A stretch of DNA of 64,000 bases from Citrobacter sp. R56 (lineage in GTDB: Bacteria > Pseudomonadota > Gammaproteobacteria > Enterobacterales > Enterobacteriaceae): NCBI RefSeq assembly GCF_016811995.1, contig NZ_CP069159.1, forward strand, positions 1,426,001 to 1,490,000, in the 5' to 3' direction. A program made the position numbers and the translations under genes. Positions 46,547-58,276 of this stretch are shown in pieces; the stretch's first letter is position 1; every line of letters starts with the position of its first letter. Below the pieces are notes generated by a model. That model was not told where the DNA came from, did not search any database, and saw only the letters and a list, made by a program, of their open reading frames with translations.

Positions 46547-47256
46547 TCGAAATTATTCAGGAGTACTGGAAATCCCTGCTCTGGAGCGATGGCTATCGCT
46601 ATACAGGCGTGGCGATTACCTTGTGGTTGCTGATTTCCTCTGTGGTGATGGGCGGGGTTCTGGCCGTGTTTATGGCCATCGGTCGCGTCTCAAGCAATAA
46701 GTTCATCCAGTTTCCTATCTGGCTGTTTACCTATATTTTTCGTGGTACGCCGCTTTATGTGCAACTGCTGGTGTTCTATTCCGGGATGTATACGCTGGAG
46801 ATCGTTAAAGGTACTGATTTCCTCAATGCGTTTTTCCGCAGTGGGCTTAACTGTACGGTGCTGGCGCTCACGCTGAATACCTGTGCTTATACCACCGAAA
46901 TTTTTGCGGGCGCTATTCGCTCGGTACCGCACGGCGAGATTGAAGCAGCACGTGCTTATGGCTTCTCATCGTTCAAAATGTATCGCTGCATTATTTTGCC
47001 TTCCGCATTGCGAATTGCGTTGCCAGCATACAGCAATGAAGTCATTTTAATGCTGCACTCAACGGCGCTGGCATTTACGGCGACGGTGCCGGATTTGTTG
47101 AAAATCGCCCGCGATATCAACTCGGCAACTTACCAGCCGTTTACCGCATTCGGTATTGCCGCCGTACTGTATTTGATTATTTCGTATGTCCTGATCAGTC
47201 TGTTCCGTAAAGCGGAAAAACGCTGGTTGCAGCATGTAAAACCTTCGACGCACTGA
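46543..47256 (+). CDS. hisM: HisM, histidine/lysine/arginine/ornithine ABC permease
   Basis: HisM is the second membrane subunit, 237 aa, homologous to HisQ. The EAA loop reads [44 protein letters not shown] is the counterpart of the HisQ entry segment. Its start (GTG) lies inside the hisQ stop (four-base GTGA overlap), so the two permeases are made stoichiometrically. hisP follows after 4 bp. Confidence 0.96.
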   Translation: MIEIIQEYWKSLLWSDGYRYTGVAITLWLLISSVVMGGVLAVFMAIGRVSSNKFIQFPIWLFTYIFRGTPLYVQLLVFYSGMYTLEIVKGTDFLNAFFRSGLNCTVLALTLNTCAYTTEIFAGAIRSVPHGEIEAARAYGFSSFKMYRCIILPSALRIALPAYSNEVILMLHSTALAFTATVPDLLKIARDINSATYQPFTAFGIAAVLYLIISYVLISLFRKAEKRWLQHVKPSTH

Positions 47257-47260
47257 GAAC

Positions 47261-48037
47261 ATGATGTCTGAGAATAAATTAAACGTAATCGATTTACACA
47301 AACACTACGGTGAGCATGAAGTGCTGAAAGGGGTATCGCTGCAGGCTAATGCCGGGGATGTGATCAGCATTATCGGCTCATCCGGCTCCGGGAAAAGTAC
47401 CTTTCTGCGCTGCATTAACTTCCTCGAAAAACCGAGTGAAGGATTAATCGTGGTCAACGGACAGAACATCAATCTGGTTCGGGACACCGATGGTCAGCTC
47501 AAGGTGGCGGATAAAAACCAGCTGCGTTTGCTGCGTACGCGTCTGACGATGGTATTCCAGCATTTCAACCTCTGGAGCCACATGACCGTGCTGGAAAACG
47601 TCATGGAAGCGCCCATTCAGGTGTTAGGTCTGAGCAAGCAGGAAGCCCGCGAACGTGCGGTGAAGTACCTTGCGAAGGTTGGCATTGATGAGCGCGCTCA
47701 GGGGAAATACCCGGTGCATCTTTCCGGCGGTCAGCAGCAGCGCGTCTCTATCGCGCGCGCGTTGGCCATGGAGCCAGAAGTATTGTTATTTGATGAACCG
47801 ACTTCGGCGCTTGATCCGGAGCTGGTAGGCGAAGTGTTGCGAATCATGCAACAACTGGCGGAAGAGGGGAAAACCATGGTCGTGGTGACCCATGAAATGG
47901 GCTTTGCTCGCCATGTTTCCACCCACGTGATCTTCCTGCACCAGGGGAAAATTGAAGAAGAAGGTGATCCAGAGCAGCTGTTTGGTAATCCGCAAAGTCC
48001 CCGCCTGCAGCAGTTCCTTAAGGGATCGTTGAAGTAA
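47261..48037 (+). CDS. hisP: HisP, ATP-binding subunit of the histidine importer
   Basis: HisP hydrolyses ATP to drive import through HisQM. The 258-aa protein has Walker [16 protein letters not shown] near residue 40, the signature [19 protein letters not shown], Walker [14 protein letters not shown], and the switch His in [12 protein letters not shown]. The polar amino acid transport subfamily is clear. The start could be either of two adjacent ATG codons at 47261 and 47264; E. coli is also annotated MMSE. Confidence 0.97.
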   Translation: MMSENKLNVIDLHKHYGEHEVLKGVSLQANAGDVISIIGSSGSGKSTFLRCINFLEKPSEGLIVVNGQNINLVRDTDGQLKVADKNQLRLLRTRLTMVFQHFNLWSHMTVLENVMEAPIQVLGLSKQEARERAVKYLAKVGIDERAQGKYPVHLSGGQQQRVSIARALAMEPEVLLFDEPTSALDPELVGEVLRIMQQLAEEGKTMVVVTHEMGFARHVSTHVIFLHQGKIEEEGDPEQLFGNPQSPRLQQFLKGSLK

Positions 48038-48044
48038 CCTTTTG

Positions 48045-48067
48045 CCCGGTGGTATAACGCCACCGGG
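48045..48067 (+). terminator. Hairpin after hisP
   Basis: CCCGGTGG (48045-48052) pairs with CCACCGGG (48060-48067). A T-run is absent, so termination may be Rho-dependent or the hairpin may only stabilise the 3' end. It also lies downstream of the convergent acetyltransferase gene. Confidence 0.5.
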
Positions 48068-48095
48068 TGCGCATTATGACGTGCGTATCCGATGC

Positions 48096-48605
48096 TTACA
48101 CTGGGTTGCGCTCAAGGCGATACACCCAGTCATCGTAGTGTATGCCATTGACCTCATACGCTTTCTCCAGCACCTGAGTACGTATAAATCCCTGTTTCTC
48201 CAGCACGCGCGCGGAAGGCGTGTTATCCGCCAGCACGTAACCGTTAATCGCGTTTACACCCGTTTGGGTAAAGGCGTACCGGCAGATTGCCTGAAGTGCT
48301 TCGCTGGCAATCCCTTTGCCTTGTGCCGATGGGATCACGGTATAGCCGACATCGGCTTCCTGCGGATGCAGATGGCTTATCCGTAACCCAATATCGCCCA
48401 GCGGTGTCCCGTTTTTCTGATCGCGAATAACAAAGGTATGCTGTGCGGCAAGGCGACGGGCAAACAGGAGGCGGGTTTCTCTTTCCGGGCTGATATTAGC
48501 CATAAAACGCATAATGTCCGGGTTTTCACGCAGCGCCAGGAAAAACAGCCAGTCTGAAGGTTGAAAAGGGGACAGAGTGAGTCGTGATGTCGTAATGATC
48601 GCCAT
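48096..48605 (-). CDS. GNAT-family N-acetyltransferase (RimJ/RimL-like)
   Basis: This 169-aa acetyl-CoA-dependent acetyltransferase resembles RimJ/RimL-type enzymes (Acetyltransf_3). The N-terminal TSRLTLSPFQPSDWLFFLAL begins the fold. The acetyl-CoA loop is in the VIPSAQGKGIASEALQAICRYAF stretch, and NTPSARVLEKQGF is the conserved motif B helix. The substrate could be a protein N-terminus or small molecule. To my knowledge E. coli K-12 has no gene of this kind between hisP and yfcH, so it looks like a lineage-specific insertion or a loss in E. coli. Confidence 0.85.
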   Translation of the reverse strand: MAIITTSRLTLSPFQPSDWLFFLALRENPDIMRFMANISPERETRLLFARRLAAQHTFVIRDQKNGTPLGDIGLRISHLHPQEADVGYTVIPSAQGKGIASEALQAICRYAFTQTGVNAINGYVLADNTPSARVLEKQGFIRTQVLEKAYEVNGIHYDDWVYRLERNPV

Positions 48606-48675
48606 AAAGTCGTTATTCCGGTAGTCAGGCTTATCACCTTACCACCGGAACGATTGTGATGAACAGAGGAGGGGA

Positions 48676-49569
48676 TTAGTGGACAACATCCGCCAGCGCC
48701 TCTTCTAAGTCGTACCAGCGAAAAGCAAATCCGGATGCCTCCAGCCGTTTGGGAAGTGCGCGTTGTCCACCGAGAACCAGCACGGAAGATTCGCCCATCA
48801 GCAGCCGAATGGCGGTAGCCGGTATGCGAACAATGGCGGGACGGTTCAGCGCATGACCCAGCGCATGGGCGAATTGTTCATTGCGCACGGGATACGGCGA
48901 AACCATATTGAAAGGTCCCTGCAGGTCGTGATTGAGCAACCAGAGAATCCCGTTGACCATATCATCGATGTGGATCCAGGCCAGGTATTGACGTCCGGTA
49001 CCGATAGGTCCGCCCATCCCGATACGAAAAGAGGGGACCATTTTCGCCAGAATCCCGCCTTTCGGCGCCAGTACCACGCCGGTCCGCAGCAGACAAACCC
49101 GTGTTTTTTCACTTTGCGCGCTGCTGGCGATCTGCTCCCAGCGCGCACAAAGTTTATGGGTAAACTCGTTGTGAGGCGGCTCTTCTTCTGTCACCACTAC
49201 TTCACCCAGATCGCCGTAATAGCCAGCGGCGGAACCGGAGATCAGCACCGCAGGGGGCGTGTCGCTGGCGTTGATTAAGTCCGCCAGCTTTTGTGTGATG
49301 CTCCAGCGGCTCTGGCACAAGCGTTCCTTTTGCTGTTCGGTCCAGCGTTTGTCGGCAATGGGTTCCCCGGCGAGGTTAATCACGGCGTCAACGTGGTTGA
49401 GGTTTTTCTTATCCTCCAGCCCTTTCCAGAGTATGACCCGGGAGTCCAGAATCTGGCGTGCCTTTTCAGGGTTGCGCGTTACAACCGTCACCTGATGTCC
49501 TGATTCCAGCAAACGGGGGATCAAATGACGTCCAATAAGACCAGTACCACCGGTTACCACTATTTCCAT
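48676..49569 (-). CDS. yfcH: YfcH, NAD(P)-binding epimerase-like protein
   Basis: This 297-aa protein of the extended SDR group (TIGR01777, DUF1731 C-terminus) starts [18 protein letters not shown], a clear Rossmann loop. [12 protein letters not shown] carries the tyrosine of the SDR active-site region, and [21 protein letters not shown] is the DUF1731 end. The substrate is unknown; relatives such as SulA-like epimerases affect cell division in cyanobacteria and plastids. It lies 21 bp downstream of folX on the same strand. Confidence 0.93.
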   Translation of the reverse strand: MEIVVTGGTGLIGRHLIPRLLESGHQVTVVTRNPEKARQILDSRVILWKGLEDKKNLNHVDAVINLAGEPIADKRWTEQQKERLCQSRWSITQKLADLINASDTPPAVLISGSAAGYYGDLGEVVVTEEEPPHNEFTHKLCARWEQIASSAQSEKTRVCLLRTGVVLAPKGGILAKMVPSFRIGMGGPIGTGRQYLAWIHIDDMVNGILWLLNHDLQGPFNMVSPYPVRNEQFAHALGHALNRPAIVRIPATAIRLLMGESSVLVLGGQRALPKRLEASGFAFRWYDLEEALADVVH

Positions 49570-49590
49570 ACCGCCTCCCGAAGTCTGCGC

Positions 49591-49953
49591 TTAGCGTCGC
49601 CAGTTCAGCGTCATTGAGACGGAGTCGGCGTAACGCAGTGCATGTAGTTTATCGATCTCTACTTCAGCATAAGTGACCCAGTGATGTTCACGTGCGATAT
49701 CGAGCACATCCTGAGTTAATTTTTCCAACAATGAGAAGCGGTTGCTCTCAACATGCCCAATGATGCTTTTGGTGATGGTGCGATAATTCAGCGCATCGCT
49801 GATGTCCTCGCTGGTGCGTGCGTTTTCCGCCGGATAATGAATAACAACATTGATGACAATGTCCTGGCGGTTGTTGATCTCTTCTTCTTTGATACCAATA
49901 AACGTGCGCAGGCGAAGATTTTTTATACGAATAATAGCGTCAGACTGTGACAT
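49591..49953 (-). CDS. folX: FolX, dihydroneopterin triphosphate 2'-epimerase
   Basis: FolX epimerises dihydroneopterin triphosphate to the monapterin form used for tetrahydromonapterin. The ATG at 49953, after GGAGACC, gives 120 aa, equal to E. coli; the longer frame to 49992 adds a non-conserved leader. [19 protein letters not shown] and [19 protein letters not shown] are the FolB/FolX-fold motifs. It is co-directional with yfcH. Confidence 0.96.
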   Translation of the reverse strand: MSQSDAIIRIKNLRLRTFIGIKEEEINNRQDIVINVVIHYPAENARTSEDISDALNYRTITKSIIGHVESNRFSLLEKLTQDVLDIAREHHWVTYAEVEIDKLHALRYADSVSMTLNWRR

Positions 49954-50032
49954 TGCAGGTCTCCTCCATGTATGAACCTCTGCATGATACACGAGAATAG
50001 GAATGCTTTATCTCCCCCGAACGAGGGCGCGT

Positions 50033-50656
50033 CTACTGCACGTGCTGCATTGCCCGCACTGTCGCGGGACGTGTACGGATACGTTCGAACCAGTTATTGA
50101 CCGCCGGAAACATATCGAGATCGATCCGTTGCCGTTGATGTGCATTTATCCATGGCCAGCACGCGATATCGGCAATGCTGTACCGATCGCCGCCCAGCCA
50201 CGGGGAAGACTCCAGACGTTTGTTCAGCACGTTGTACAGACGCTGCGTCTCAACCTGATATCGTTCAATCGCGTAGGGGATCGTCTGTGGCGCAAAGTGG
50301 TTGAAGTGATGATTCTGGCCGAGCATCGGGCCAAGACCGCCGACTTGCCAGAAAAGCCATGTGAGCGTCGTGTGGCGTTCGCGTAACTTTTCACTCAGCA
50401 ATTGCCCGGTTTTTTCCGCCAAATACAGCAAGATCTCACCCGATTCAAACACACTGAACGGCGCGCCGCCGTCTACAGGGGTATGGTCAACAATCGCCGG
50501 AATTTTATTGTTGGGCGAGATAGCTAAAAATTCGGGGCGGAACTGACTACCTTTACTGATATCCACGTTGATCAGACGATAGTCAAGGCGGGTCTCTTCC
50601 AGAAACAGCGTAATTTTATGCCCGTTGGGGGTAGGGGCGTAGTAGAGGTCGATCAT
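50033..50656 (-). CDS. yfcG: YfcG, Nu-class glutathione transferase / disulfide reductase
   Basis: YfcG is a GST-fold protein with strong disulfide-bond reductase activity using two glutathiones. The start MIDLYYAPTPNGHKITLFL at 50656 matches the family; the longer frame adds 14 residues. The thioredoxin-like N-terminal domain has the TPNG active-site segment and NNKIPAIVDH. The helical domain has LFWQVGGLGPMLGQNHHF, typical of the Nu class. At 207 aa it is somewhat shorter at the C-terminus than the 215-aa E. coli protein. Confidence 0.95.
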   Translation of the reverse strand: MIDLYYAPTPNGHKITLFLEETRLDYRLINVDISKGSQFRPEFLAISPNNKIPAIVDHTPVDGGAPFSVFESGEILLYLAEKTGQLLSEKLRERHTTLTWLFWQVGGLGPMLGQNHHFNHFAPQTIPYAIERYQVETQRLYNVLNKRLESSPWLGGDRYSIADIACWPWINAHQRQRIDLDMFPAVNNWFERIRTRPATVRAMQHVQ

Positions 50657-50772
50657 TTCAGCTCCCGTGCATATCGAAAAAATGGCTGACCAACACAAGT
50701 ATAGAAAGCCTCTTGCGGTACGTGAGTTTTCATCAAGTGACAGCGCGTAAAAGACTCTATATTTTGAGATAA

Positions 50773-51462
<690 letters not shown>

Positions 51463-51493
51463 TCATAGAGGGGTTATTTACGACGAGGAGTGA

Positions 51494-52048
51494 GTGATGA
51501 AACTGATGTTTGCATCAGACATTCATGGGTCGTTACCGGCCACGGAACGTGTACTCGAACTGTTTACTAAAAGCGGTGCACAATGGCTGGTGATACTGGG
51601 GGATGTGCTGAACCACGGCCCGCGCAATGCGTTGCCGGAAGGCTATGCGCCTGCTCAGGTTGCAGACCTTCTAAACACACAGGCCGGGCGGATCATTGCC
51701 GTGCGGGGCAACTGCGACAGCGAAGTGGATCAAATGCTGCTTCATTTCCCGATGACGGCGCCCTGGCAGCAGATACTGATGGAAAACCAGCGCCTGTTTC
51801 TGACGCATGGGCACCTTTTCGGACCGGAGAACCTTCCTGCATTAAATGCCGGTGATGTGCTGGTGTATGGACATACACATCTGCCTGTTGCAGAAAAGCG
51901 GGGAGAGGTATATCACTTTAATCCAGGTTCGGTGAGCATCCCGAAAGGTGGCTTTAAGGCAAGCTACGGGATTCTGGATGATAATGTTATACGTGTTATC
52001 GCACTCAATGATCAAAGTACCATTGCGCAGATGACAATTAATCCGTAA
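51494..52048 (+). CDS. yfcE: YfcE, calcineurin-like metallophosphodiesterase
   Basis: YfcE is a manganese-dependent phosphodiesterase of the YfcE/MJ0936 group. The 184-aa protein shows the five metallophosphatase motifs: [36 protein letters not shown] and VYGHTHLPV. The frame begins with GTG at 51494 directly followed by an ATG at 51497; either can be the start, with GAGGAG upstream. The physiological substrate is not known. Confidence 0.95.
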   Translation: MMKLMFASDIHGSLPATERVLELFTKSGAQWLVILGDVLNHGPRNALPEGYAPAQVADLLNTQAGRIIAVRGNCDSEVDQMLLHFPMTAPWQQILMENQRLFLTHGHLFGPENLPALNAGDVLVYGHTHLPVAEKRGEVYHFNPGSVSIPKGGFKASYGILDDNVIRVIALNDQSTIAQMTINP

Positions 52049-52103
52049 TTTACCCCACAATTGTAAACGCGCCGTAAGAGCGCTAGATAAAGAAGGTTTC
52101 CTG

Positions 52104-52649
52104 ATGGTGGAACAGCGTCGTTTGGCAAGTACTGAATGGGTGGACATTGTGAATGAAGACAACGAAGTCATCGCACAATCCAGCCGCGAACAAATGCGGG
52201 CGCAATGTTTACGTCATCGTGCAACATACATCGTTGTGCATGATGGCATGGGCAAAATCCTGGTTCAGCGTCGTACCGAAACAAAAGACTTTTTGCCGGG
52301 TATGTTAGATGCCACTGCGGGTGGTGTGGTACAGGCCGATGAGCAATTGCTTGAATCCGCTCGCCGTGAAGCGGAAGAAGAGCTGGGTATTGCAGGCGTT
52401 CCGTTTGCTGAACACGGCCAGTTCTATTTCGAAGATAAACACTGCCGCGTGTGGGGCGCTCTGTTTAGCTGCGTATCCCACGGCCCGTTTGCGCTTCAGG
52501 AAGCCGAAATCAGTGAGGTCTGCTGGCTGACGCCCGCGGAGATTACCGCGCGCTGCGATGAGTTTACGCCCGATTCGCTGAAAGCATTGGCGCTGTGGAT
52601 GACCCGCAATGCGAAGAATGAAACCGCCACGGCGGAAGAAACAGAATAA
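52104..52649 (+). CDS. yfcD: YfcD, Nudix hydrolase
   Basis: This 181-aa protein contains a complete Nudix box (G-x5-E-x7-REUxEExGU), read in [19 protein letters not shown] and the following EELGI. A short N-terminal segment with [11 protein letters not shown] precedes it, as in isopentenyl-diphosphate-isomerase-like Nudix proteins. The substrate is undetermined. It is 55 bp after yfcE, so yfcF, yfcE and yfcD may be co-transcribed. A terminator shared with pta follows. Confidence 0.94.
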   Translation: MVEQRRLASTEWVDIVNEDNEVIAQSSREQMRAQCLRHRATYIVVHDGMGKILVQRRTETKDFLPGMLDATAGGVVQADEQLLESARREAEEELGIAGVPFAEHGQFYFEDKHCRVWGALFSCVSHGPFALQEAEISEVCWLTPAEITARCDEFTPDSLKALALWMTRNAKNETATAEETE

Positions 52650-52666
52650 TACTGTTTTGCAGAAGT

Positions 52667-52695
52667 AAAAAAGGCAGCCTGATGGCTGCCTTTTT
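52667..52695. terminator. Bidirectional terminator between yfcD and pta
   Basis: GGCAGCC (52673-52679) pairs with GGCTGCC (52684-52690), preceded by an A-run and followed by five T. A second dyad, GCCAGATAATC/GATTATCTGGC at 52705-52731, stands just before it on the pta side and probably strengthens the pta 3' end. Confidence 0.85.
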
Positions 52696-52737
52696 CGTCT
52701 CACCGCCAGATAATCTGTTCGATTATCTGGCGAGATA

Positions 52738-54879
52738 TTACTGCTGCTGTGAAGACTGAATCGCGGTCAGAGCGATGGTGTAGACGATATCGTCTACCAG
52801 CGCGCCACGGGACAGGTCGTTCACCGGCTTGCGCATACCCTGCAGCATCGGCCCGATGGAGATCAGGTCGGCAGAACGCTGTACCGCTTTGTAGGTGGTG
52901 TTACCGGTGTTCAGATCCGGGAAGATGAACACGGTAGCGCGACCAGCAACCGGAGAGTTCGGCGCTTTTGACTTCGCAACATCAGCCATAACTGCGGCGT
53001 CATACTGCAGCGGACCATCGATCATCAGGTCAGGACGTTTTTCCTGCGCCAGACGAGTCGCTTCGCGTACTTTCTCTACATCGCTACCTGCACCAGAGGT
53101 GCCTGTGGAGTAGGAGAGCATTGCCACGCGCGGTTCGATACCGAAGGCGGTCGCGGAGTCAGCAGACTGAATCGCGATTTCTGCCAGCTGTTCTGCGGTC
53201 GGATCCGGGTTGATCGCGCAGTCGCCGTAAACGTAAACCTGTTCCGGCAGCAGCATGAAGAACACAGAAGACACCAGAGAGCTACCCGGCGCAGTTTTGA
53301 TCAGCTGCAGCGGCGGACGAATGGTGTTCGCGGTGGTGTGAACGGCACCGGAAACCAGACCGTCAACGTCGTCCTGTTCCAGCATCAGAGTACCGAGAAC
53401 CACGTTGTCTTCCAGCTGTTCGCGGGCAACAGTTTCGGTCATGCCTTTGTTTTTACGCAGTTCGACCAGGCGAGCCACATAGCTTTCGCGAACCACATCC
53501 GGGTCAACGATTTCTACGCCAGCACCCAGTTCAACGCCCTGAGAGGCAGCAACACGGGTGATCTCATCCGGGTTACCCAACAGTACGCAGGTTGCGATAC
53601 CACGTTCAGCACAGATGGCGGCGGCTTTAACGGTACGCGGCTCATCGCCTTCCGGCAGAACAACACGTTTACCGGCTTTACGCGCCAGTTCGGTCAACTG
53701 GTAACGGAACGCAGGCGGAGACAGGCGACGGCTACGCTCAGAGGTCGCAGTCAGAGACTCGATCCAGTCAGCGTTGATGTAGTTAGCTACATATTCCTGA
53801 ACTTTCTCGATGCGCTCGTGATCGTCAACCGGTACTTCCAGGTTGAAGCTCTGCAGGCTCAGGGAGGTCTGCCAGGTGTTGGTGTTCACCATAAATACCG
53901 GCAGGCCGGTTTCGAAAGCACGTTCGCACAGTTTAGTGATGCGCGCGTCCATTTCGTAGCCGCCAGTCAGCAGCAGGGCGCCGATTTCTACGCCGTTCAT
54001 TGCGGCCAGGCATGCTGCAACCAGCACGTCCGGACGGTCAGCGGAAGTCACCAGCAGAGAACCTGCGCGGAAGTGTTCCAGCATGTGCGGAATGCTGCGT
54101 GCACAGAAGGTGACAGACTTCACGCGACGCGTGTTGATATCGCCTTCGTTAACCACGGTAGCGTTCAGATGACGCGCCATGTCGATTGCACGCGTTGCGA
54201 TAAGGTCGAAGCTCCATGGCACTGCGCCGAGAACCGGCAGCGGGCTGGATTCTTGCAATTTAGCCGGATCAACTTTAACCACTTTCGCTTTGGAGGAGTC
54301 GTCAAAAATCTCGGACAGATCCGGGCGAGTACGGCCTTGTTCGTCAACAGGTGCGTTCAGCTTGTTAACGATAACGCCAGTAATGTTGGTGTTTTTGGCG
54401 CCGCCGAAGCTGCTGCGAGTCAGTTCAATACGCTCGTTCAGCTGTTCTGGCGTGTCGGTGCCCTGAGACATGACAAACACGATTTCCGCGTTCAGCGTTT
54501 TCGCGATTTCAAAGTTCAGCGCCTGAGCAAACTGATGTTTACGGGTCGGTACCAGACCTTCAACCAGAACGACTTCTGCATCTTTGGTGTTCGCGTGATA
54601 GTTCGCGATGATCTCTTCCATCAGCACATCTTTCTGATTGCTGGAGAGCAGAGATTCTACGTAGCTCATGTTCAGCGGTTCTGCCGCTGGCACAGAAGAG
54701 TTAGCACGTAAGATGGTCGTGGTCTGGTCTGGCGCATCGCCACCGGAGCGCGGCTGAGCGATTGGCTTAAAGACGCTCAGACGAACGCCTTTACGTTCCA
54801 TAGCACGGATCACGCCAAGGCTGACGCTGGTCAGGCCGACGCTGGTTCCGGTAGGGATCAGCATAATAATACGGGACAC
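52738..54879 (-). CDS. pta: Phosphate acetyltransferase Pta
   Basis: Pta interconverts acetyl-CoA and acetyl phosphate, feeding acetate overflow and acetyl-phosphate signalling. The 713-aa class II enzyme has an N-terminal P-loop-like regulatory domain ([18 protein letters not shown]), a central DRTGG domain, and a C-terminal catalytic domain from about residue 390, with [15 protein letters not shown] at its start and [20 protein letters not shown] near the active site. It lies downstream of ackA on the same strand, 75 bp apart. Confidence 0.98.
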   Translation of the reverse strand: MSRIIMLIPTGTSVGLTSVSLGVIRAMERKGVRLSVFKPIAQPRSGGDAPDQTTTILRANSSVPAAEPLNMSYVESLLSSNQKDVLMEEIIANYHANTKDAEVVLVEGLVPTRKHQFAQALNFEIAKTLNAEIVFVMSQGTDTPEQLNERIELTRSSFGGAKNTNITGVIVNKLNAPVDEQGRTRPDLSEIFDDSSKAKVVKVDPAKLQESSPLPVLGAVPWSFDLIATRAIDMARHLNATVVNEGDINTRRVKSVTFCARSIPHMLEHFRAGSLLVTSADRPDVLVAACLAAMNGVEIGALLLTGGYEMDARITKLCERAFETGLPVFMVNTNTWQTSLSLQSFNLEVPVDDHERIEKVQEYVANYINADWIESLTATSERSRRLSPPAFRYQLTELARKAGKRVVLPEGDEPRTVKAAAICAERGIATCVLLGNPDEITRVAASQGVELGAGVEIVDPDVVRESYVARLVELRKNKGMTETVAREQLEDNVVLGTLMLEQDDVDGLVSGAVHTTANTIRPPLQLIKTAPGSSLVSSVFFMLLPEQVYVYGDCAINPDPTAEQLAEIAIQSADSATAFGIEPRVAMLSYSTGTSGAGSDVEKVREATRLAQEKRPDLMIDGPLQYDAAVMADVAKSKAPNSPVAGRATVFIFPDLNTGNTTYKAVQRSADLISIGPMLQGMRKPVNDLSRGALVDDIVYTIALTAIQSSQQQ

Positions 54880-54926
54880 GGTTTATCCTCTTTCGTTACC
54901 ACCGGTTTCGGCGGGTTACAAAACAG

Positions 54927-54949
54927 CACCGCCAGCAAGGCTGGCGGTG
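54927..54949 (-). other. Hairpin between ackA and pta
   Basis: CACCGCCAGC (54927-54936) pairs perfectly with GCTGGCGGTG (54940-54949). Read leftward it is followed by CTGTTTTG, a weak T-run, so it may act as a partial terminator that adjusts pta relative to ackA. Confidence 0.6.
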
Positions 54950-54954
54950 TGAAA

Positions 54955-56157
54955 TCAGGCAGTCAGACGGCTCGCGTCTTGCGCGATAACCAGTTCTTCG
55001 TTGGTTGGGATAACCACCGCAGGACGGGTACCTTCTTTATTGATGAAACCAGATTTGCCGAAACGGGCAGCCAGGTTGCGTTCGTGGTCAACTTCAAAGC
55101 CCAGCACGCCCAGTTTGCCCAGAGACAGTTCGCGAACCATCGCCGCGTTTTCACCGATACCACCGGTGAAGACAACAGCGTCCAGACGACCATCCATCAG
55201 CGCAGTGTAAGAGCCGATGTATTTCGCCAGACGGTGGCAGTAAACGTCCATTGCACGTTTAGCGTCTTCCTTGGTGGTGTAGTTGTCTTCAACGTAGCGG
55301 CAATCGCTGGTGACTTCGGTCAGACCCAGCAGGCCAGACTCTTTGGTCAGCATTTTGTTGATCGCGTCAACGCTCATGCCCAGGGTGTCGTGCAGGTGGA
55401 AGATAATCGCCGGGTCAATATCACCGGAACGCGTACCCATTACCAGACCTTCCAGCGGGGTCAGACCCATAGAAGTATCGACACATTGACCGTTACGGAT
55501 AGCAGAAACAGAACCACCGTTGCCCAGGTGGCAGGTGATGATGTTCAGTTCTTCAACCGGTTTGTTCAGCATTTTTGCCGCTTCCTGAGTAACGAAGAAG
55601 TGGCTGGTGCCGTGCGCGCCGTAACGACGAACGCCGTGCTCTTTGTACAGGCTGTACGGCAGGGCATAGAGATAAGATTCTTCCGGCATAGTCTGATGGA
55701 ACGCGGTGTCAAACACAGCAACGTTCTTGTCTTTCAGATTCGGGAAGGATTTCAGCGCTTCTGCGATACCGATCAAGTGAGCCGGGTTATGCAGCGGTGC
55801 GAAAGAGGCAGAGTCTTTGATGCCCTGGATAACGGAGTCATCAATAACCACGGAGCTGGTATACTTCTCACCGCCGTGTACGATACGATGACCAATAGCA
55901 GTCAGCTGCGCAGACAGTTCTGGTTTTTGTGCCAGAATAGTATTAACGATAAAGTTCAGCGCTTCACTGTGAGCGGCGCCTGCACCTAAAGCCGCTTCTT
56001 GTTTACCGCCGTCCATTTTCCATTTGATACGTGCTTCTGGGAGATGGAAACATTCGGCTAAACCAGAAAGGTACTCTTCACCATTAACTGCATCGATGAT
56101 TGCAAATTTCAGTGAGGAGCTACCGCAGTTCAGAACCAGTACTAACTTACTCGACAT
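54955..56157 (-). CDS. ackA: Acetate kinase AckA
   Basis: AckA converts acetyl phosphate and ADP to acetate and ATP. The 400-aa ASKHA-fold kinase shows [17 protein letters not shown] (phosphate 1), [22 protein letters not shown] and [15 protein letters not shown], all diagnostic for acetate kinases. Its length equals E. coli. It is the first gene of the ackA-pta operon; a 337-bp spacer to yfbV holds its promoter. Confidence 0.98.
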   Translation of the reverse strand: MSSKLVLVLNCGSSSLKFAIIDAVNGEEYLSGLAECFHLPEARIKWKMDGGKQEAALGAGAAHSEALNFIVNTILAQKPELSAQLTAIGHRIVHGGEKYTSSVVIDDSVIQGIKDSASFAPLHNPAHLIGIAEALKSFPNLKDKNVAVFDTAFHQTMPEESYLYALPYSLYKEHGVRRYGAHGTSHFFVTQEAAKMLNKPVEELNIITCHLGNGGSVSAIRNGQCVDTSMGLTPLEGLVMGTRSGDIDPAIIFHLHDTLGMSVDAINKMLTKESGLLGLTEVTSDCRYVEDNYTTKEDAKRAMDVYCHRLAKYIGSYTALMDGRLDAVVFTGGIGENAAMVRELSLGKLGVLGFEVDHERNLAARFGKSGFINKEGTRPAVVIPTNEELVIAQDASRLTA

Positions 56158-56494
56158 GGAAGTACCTATTTATGATACGTGGCTAAAAAAACGTCAGTGA
56201 GCCATAGAGCGTAGCGCATGATGACGCTGACATTTATGATTAACATCATGCTCAATTATCTTTTTTGCATGATGGAAGAAATACCTTTGAGTCTATGCCA
56301 TTTTGCGTATTTTTCAGCCAATGGCATACTGTATGTAAATTTGACGACTCAATAATTTTGTACTACTGGCCATACAGGCCGACACAGGATACCCGATAGT
56401 GGGTATCGAAGACAAAATGTTTTGAACGTTGTCCCATGCAGTTGTTGTTTTGCACAAATATTTTAATTTTTGTATGTGAAGTTGAGGTAAAGCC
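56158..56494. other. Divergent ackA/yfbV promoter region
   Basis: This 337-bp AT-rich spacer lies between the leftward ackA-pta operon and rightward yfbV. Short TGCATGATG and ATGGCATA elements recur, but I cannot assign a regulator. No gene is visible. Confidence 0.4.
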
Positions 56495-56950
56495 ATGTCG
56501 ACACCGGATAATCGCTCCGTAAATTTTTTTAGTTTGTTTCGCCGGGGGCAGCACTACGCAAAGACGTGGCCAATGGAAAAGCGACTCGCACCCGTTTTTG
56601 TTGAGAATCGCGTGATCCGGATGACGCGTTATGCCATTCGCTTTATGCCGCCCATTGCTGTGTTTACGCTGTGCTGGCAAATCGCGCTGGGAGGGCAACT
56701 CGGCCCTGCTGTAGCGACCGCTCTGTTCGCACTCAGTTTGCCGATGCAGGGGTTATGGTGGCTGGGTAAACGCTCCGTAACACCACTGCCCCCCTCAGTT
56801 TTGAGTTGGTTTTATGAGGTCCGCAGTAAATTACAGGAGGCCGGACAGGCGCTGGCGCCGGTAGAAGGTAAGCCTGATTATCAGGCATTAGCTGACACGC
56901 TTAAGCGCGCCTTCAAACAACTGGATAAAACTTTCCTTGATGATTTGTAA
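56495..56950 (+). CDS. yfbV: YfbV, UPF0208 membrane protein
   Basis: This 151-aa inner-membrane protein has two close hydrophobic segments ([20 protein letters not shown] and [21 protein letters not shown]). The cytoplasmic tail ends [17 protein letters not shown]-like. In E. coli YfbV has been linked to insulation of the Ter macrodomain; the mechanism is unclear. A terminator follows, and yfbU lies 84 bp downstream. Confidence 0.95.
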   Translation: MSTPDNRSVNFFSLFRRGQHYAKTWPMEKRLAPVFVENRVIRMTRYAIRFMPPIAVFTLCWQIALGGQLGPAVATALFALSLPMQGLWWLGKRSVTPLPPSVLSWFYEVRSKLQEAGQALAPVEGKPDYQALADTLKRAFKQLDKTFLDDL

Positions 56951-56975
56951 TTGACCCCTGATTACGCATATAAAA

Positions 56976-57002
56976 GAAGGCATAAGATGCCTTCTTTTTT
57001 TT
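56976..57002 (+). terminator. Rho-independent terminator of yfbV
   Basis: GAAGGCAT (56976-56983), loop AAG, ATGCCTTC (56987-56994), then eight T. It also stands just before the yfbU leader. Confidence 0.9.
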
Positions 57003-57019
57003 CACCGTAGTAGAAGTGA

Positions 57020-57529
<510 letters not shown>

Positions 57530-57539
57530 GGGGGTCAGT

Positions 57540-58199
57540 GTGCAGTGCAAAGGTTTTCTGTTTGATCTGGATGGAACGCTGGTCGACTCATTGCCCGCCG
57601 TAGAGCGAGCGTGGTGCAACTGGGCCGATCGTTTTGGGCTCAATCACGATGACGTGCTGGGCTTTATACACGGCAAACAGGCGATCACCTCGCTAAGACA
57701 CTTTATGGCGGGCAAGTCTGAATCGGAGATTGCGGCCGAGTTCTCGCGTCTGGAACAAATAGAGGCCACCGATACTGCCGGAATTGTCGCTCTGCCTGGC
57801 GCGATTGCATTGCTGAATCACCTCAATAAAGCCGGGATCCCCTGGGCGATTGTCACGTCAGGCTCCATGCCGGTTGCACGTGCCCGGCATAAGGCGGCGG
57901 GACTTCCTGTCCCGGAAGTCTTTGTCACGGCCGAACGGGTAAAAAGAGGCAAGCCGGAACCTGATGCATACCTGCTGGGCGCACAGTTGCTTGGGTTCTC
58001 GCCGCACGAATGTACCGTGGTTGAAGATGCGCCAGCCGGGATTCTTTCTGGCCTGGCCGCGGGATGCCACGTTATAGCGGTGAATGCGCCAGAAACGACC
58101 CCTCGCCTCGATGAAGTTGATTTTTCCCTGCAGAGTCTTGAACAGATTTCCGTGACTAAACAACCCAACGGAAATGTCGTGGTTCTCAGACATACCTGA
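57540..58199 (+). CDS. hxpA: HxpA (YfbT), HAD-family sugar phosphatase
   Basis: This 219-aa haloacid-dehalogenase hydrolase acts on hexitol and sugar phosphates in E. coli. I choose GTG 57540 (VQCKGFLFDLDGT), which has GAGGGG upstream and matches the E. coli N-terminus; the longer frame from 57501 would overlap yfbU. Motifs are FDLDGTLVDS (nucleophile Asp), VTSGS, the Lys in RGKPEPDAY and VVEDAPAG. A terminator follows. Confidence 0.94.
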   Translation: MQCKGFLFDLDGTLVDSLPAVERAWCNWADRFGLNHDDVLGFIHGKQAITSLRHFMAGKSESEIAAEFSRLEQIEATDTAGIVALPGAIALLNHLNKAGIPWAIVTSGSMPVARARHKAAGLPVPEVFVTAERVKRGKPEPDAYLLGAQLLGFSPHECTVVEDAPAGILSGLAAGCHVIAVNAPETTPRLDEVDFSLQSLEQISVTKQPNGNVVVLRHT

Positions 58200-58209
58200 T
58201 CATGATTTA

Positions 58210-58233
58210 GCCCCGTCCATGCGGGGCTTTTTT
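58210..58233 (+). terminator. Rho-independent terminator of hxpA
   Basis: GCCCCG (58210-58215) pairs with CGGGGC (58222-58227) and is followed by six T, ending 43 bp before yfbS. Confidence 0.85.
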
Positions 58234-58276
58234 ATGGCAGAATCAGTCTATCCCCCTCATTACACAAGGATATGTT

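Noticed and set aside
53338-54711. 457-codon open frame on the plus strand inside pta
   Set aside because: It is antisense to a clearly conserved 713-aa enzyme, has Cys/His/Arg-rich shadow composition, and has no ribosome-binding site or family resemblance.
54949-55989. 346-codon open frame opposite ackA
   Set aside because: It is the antisense shadow of a highly expressed, codon-biased gene; the translation has no domain pattern.
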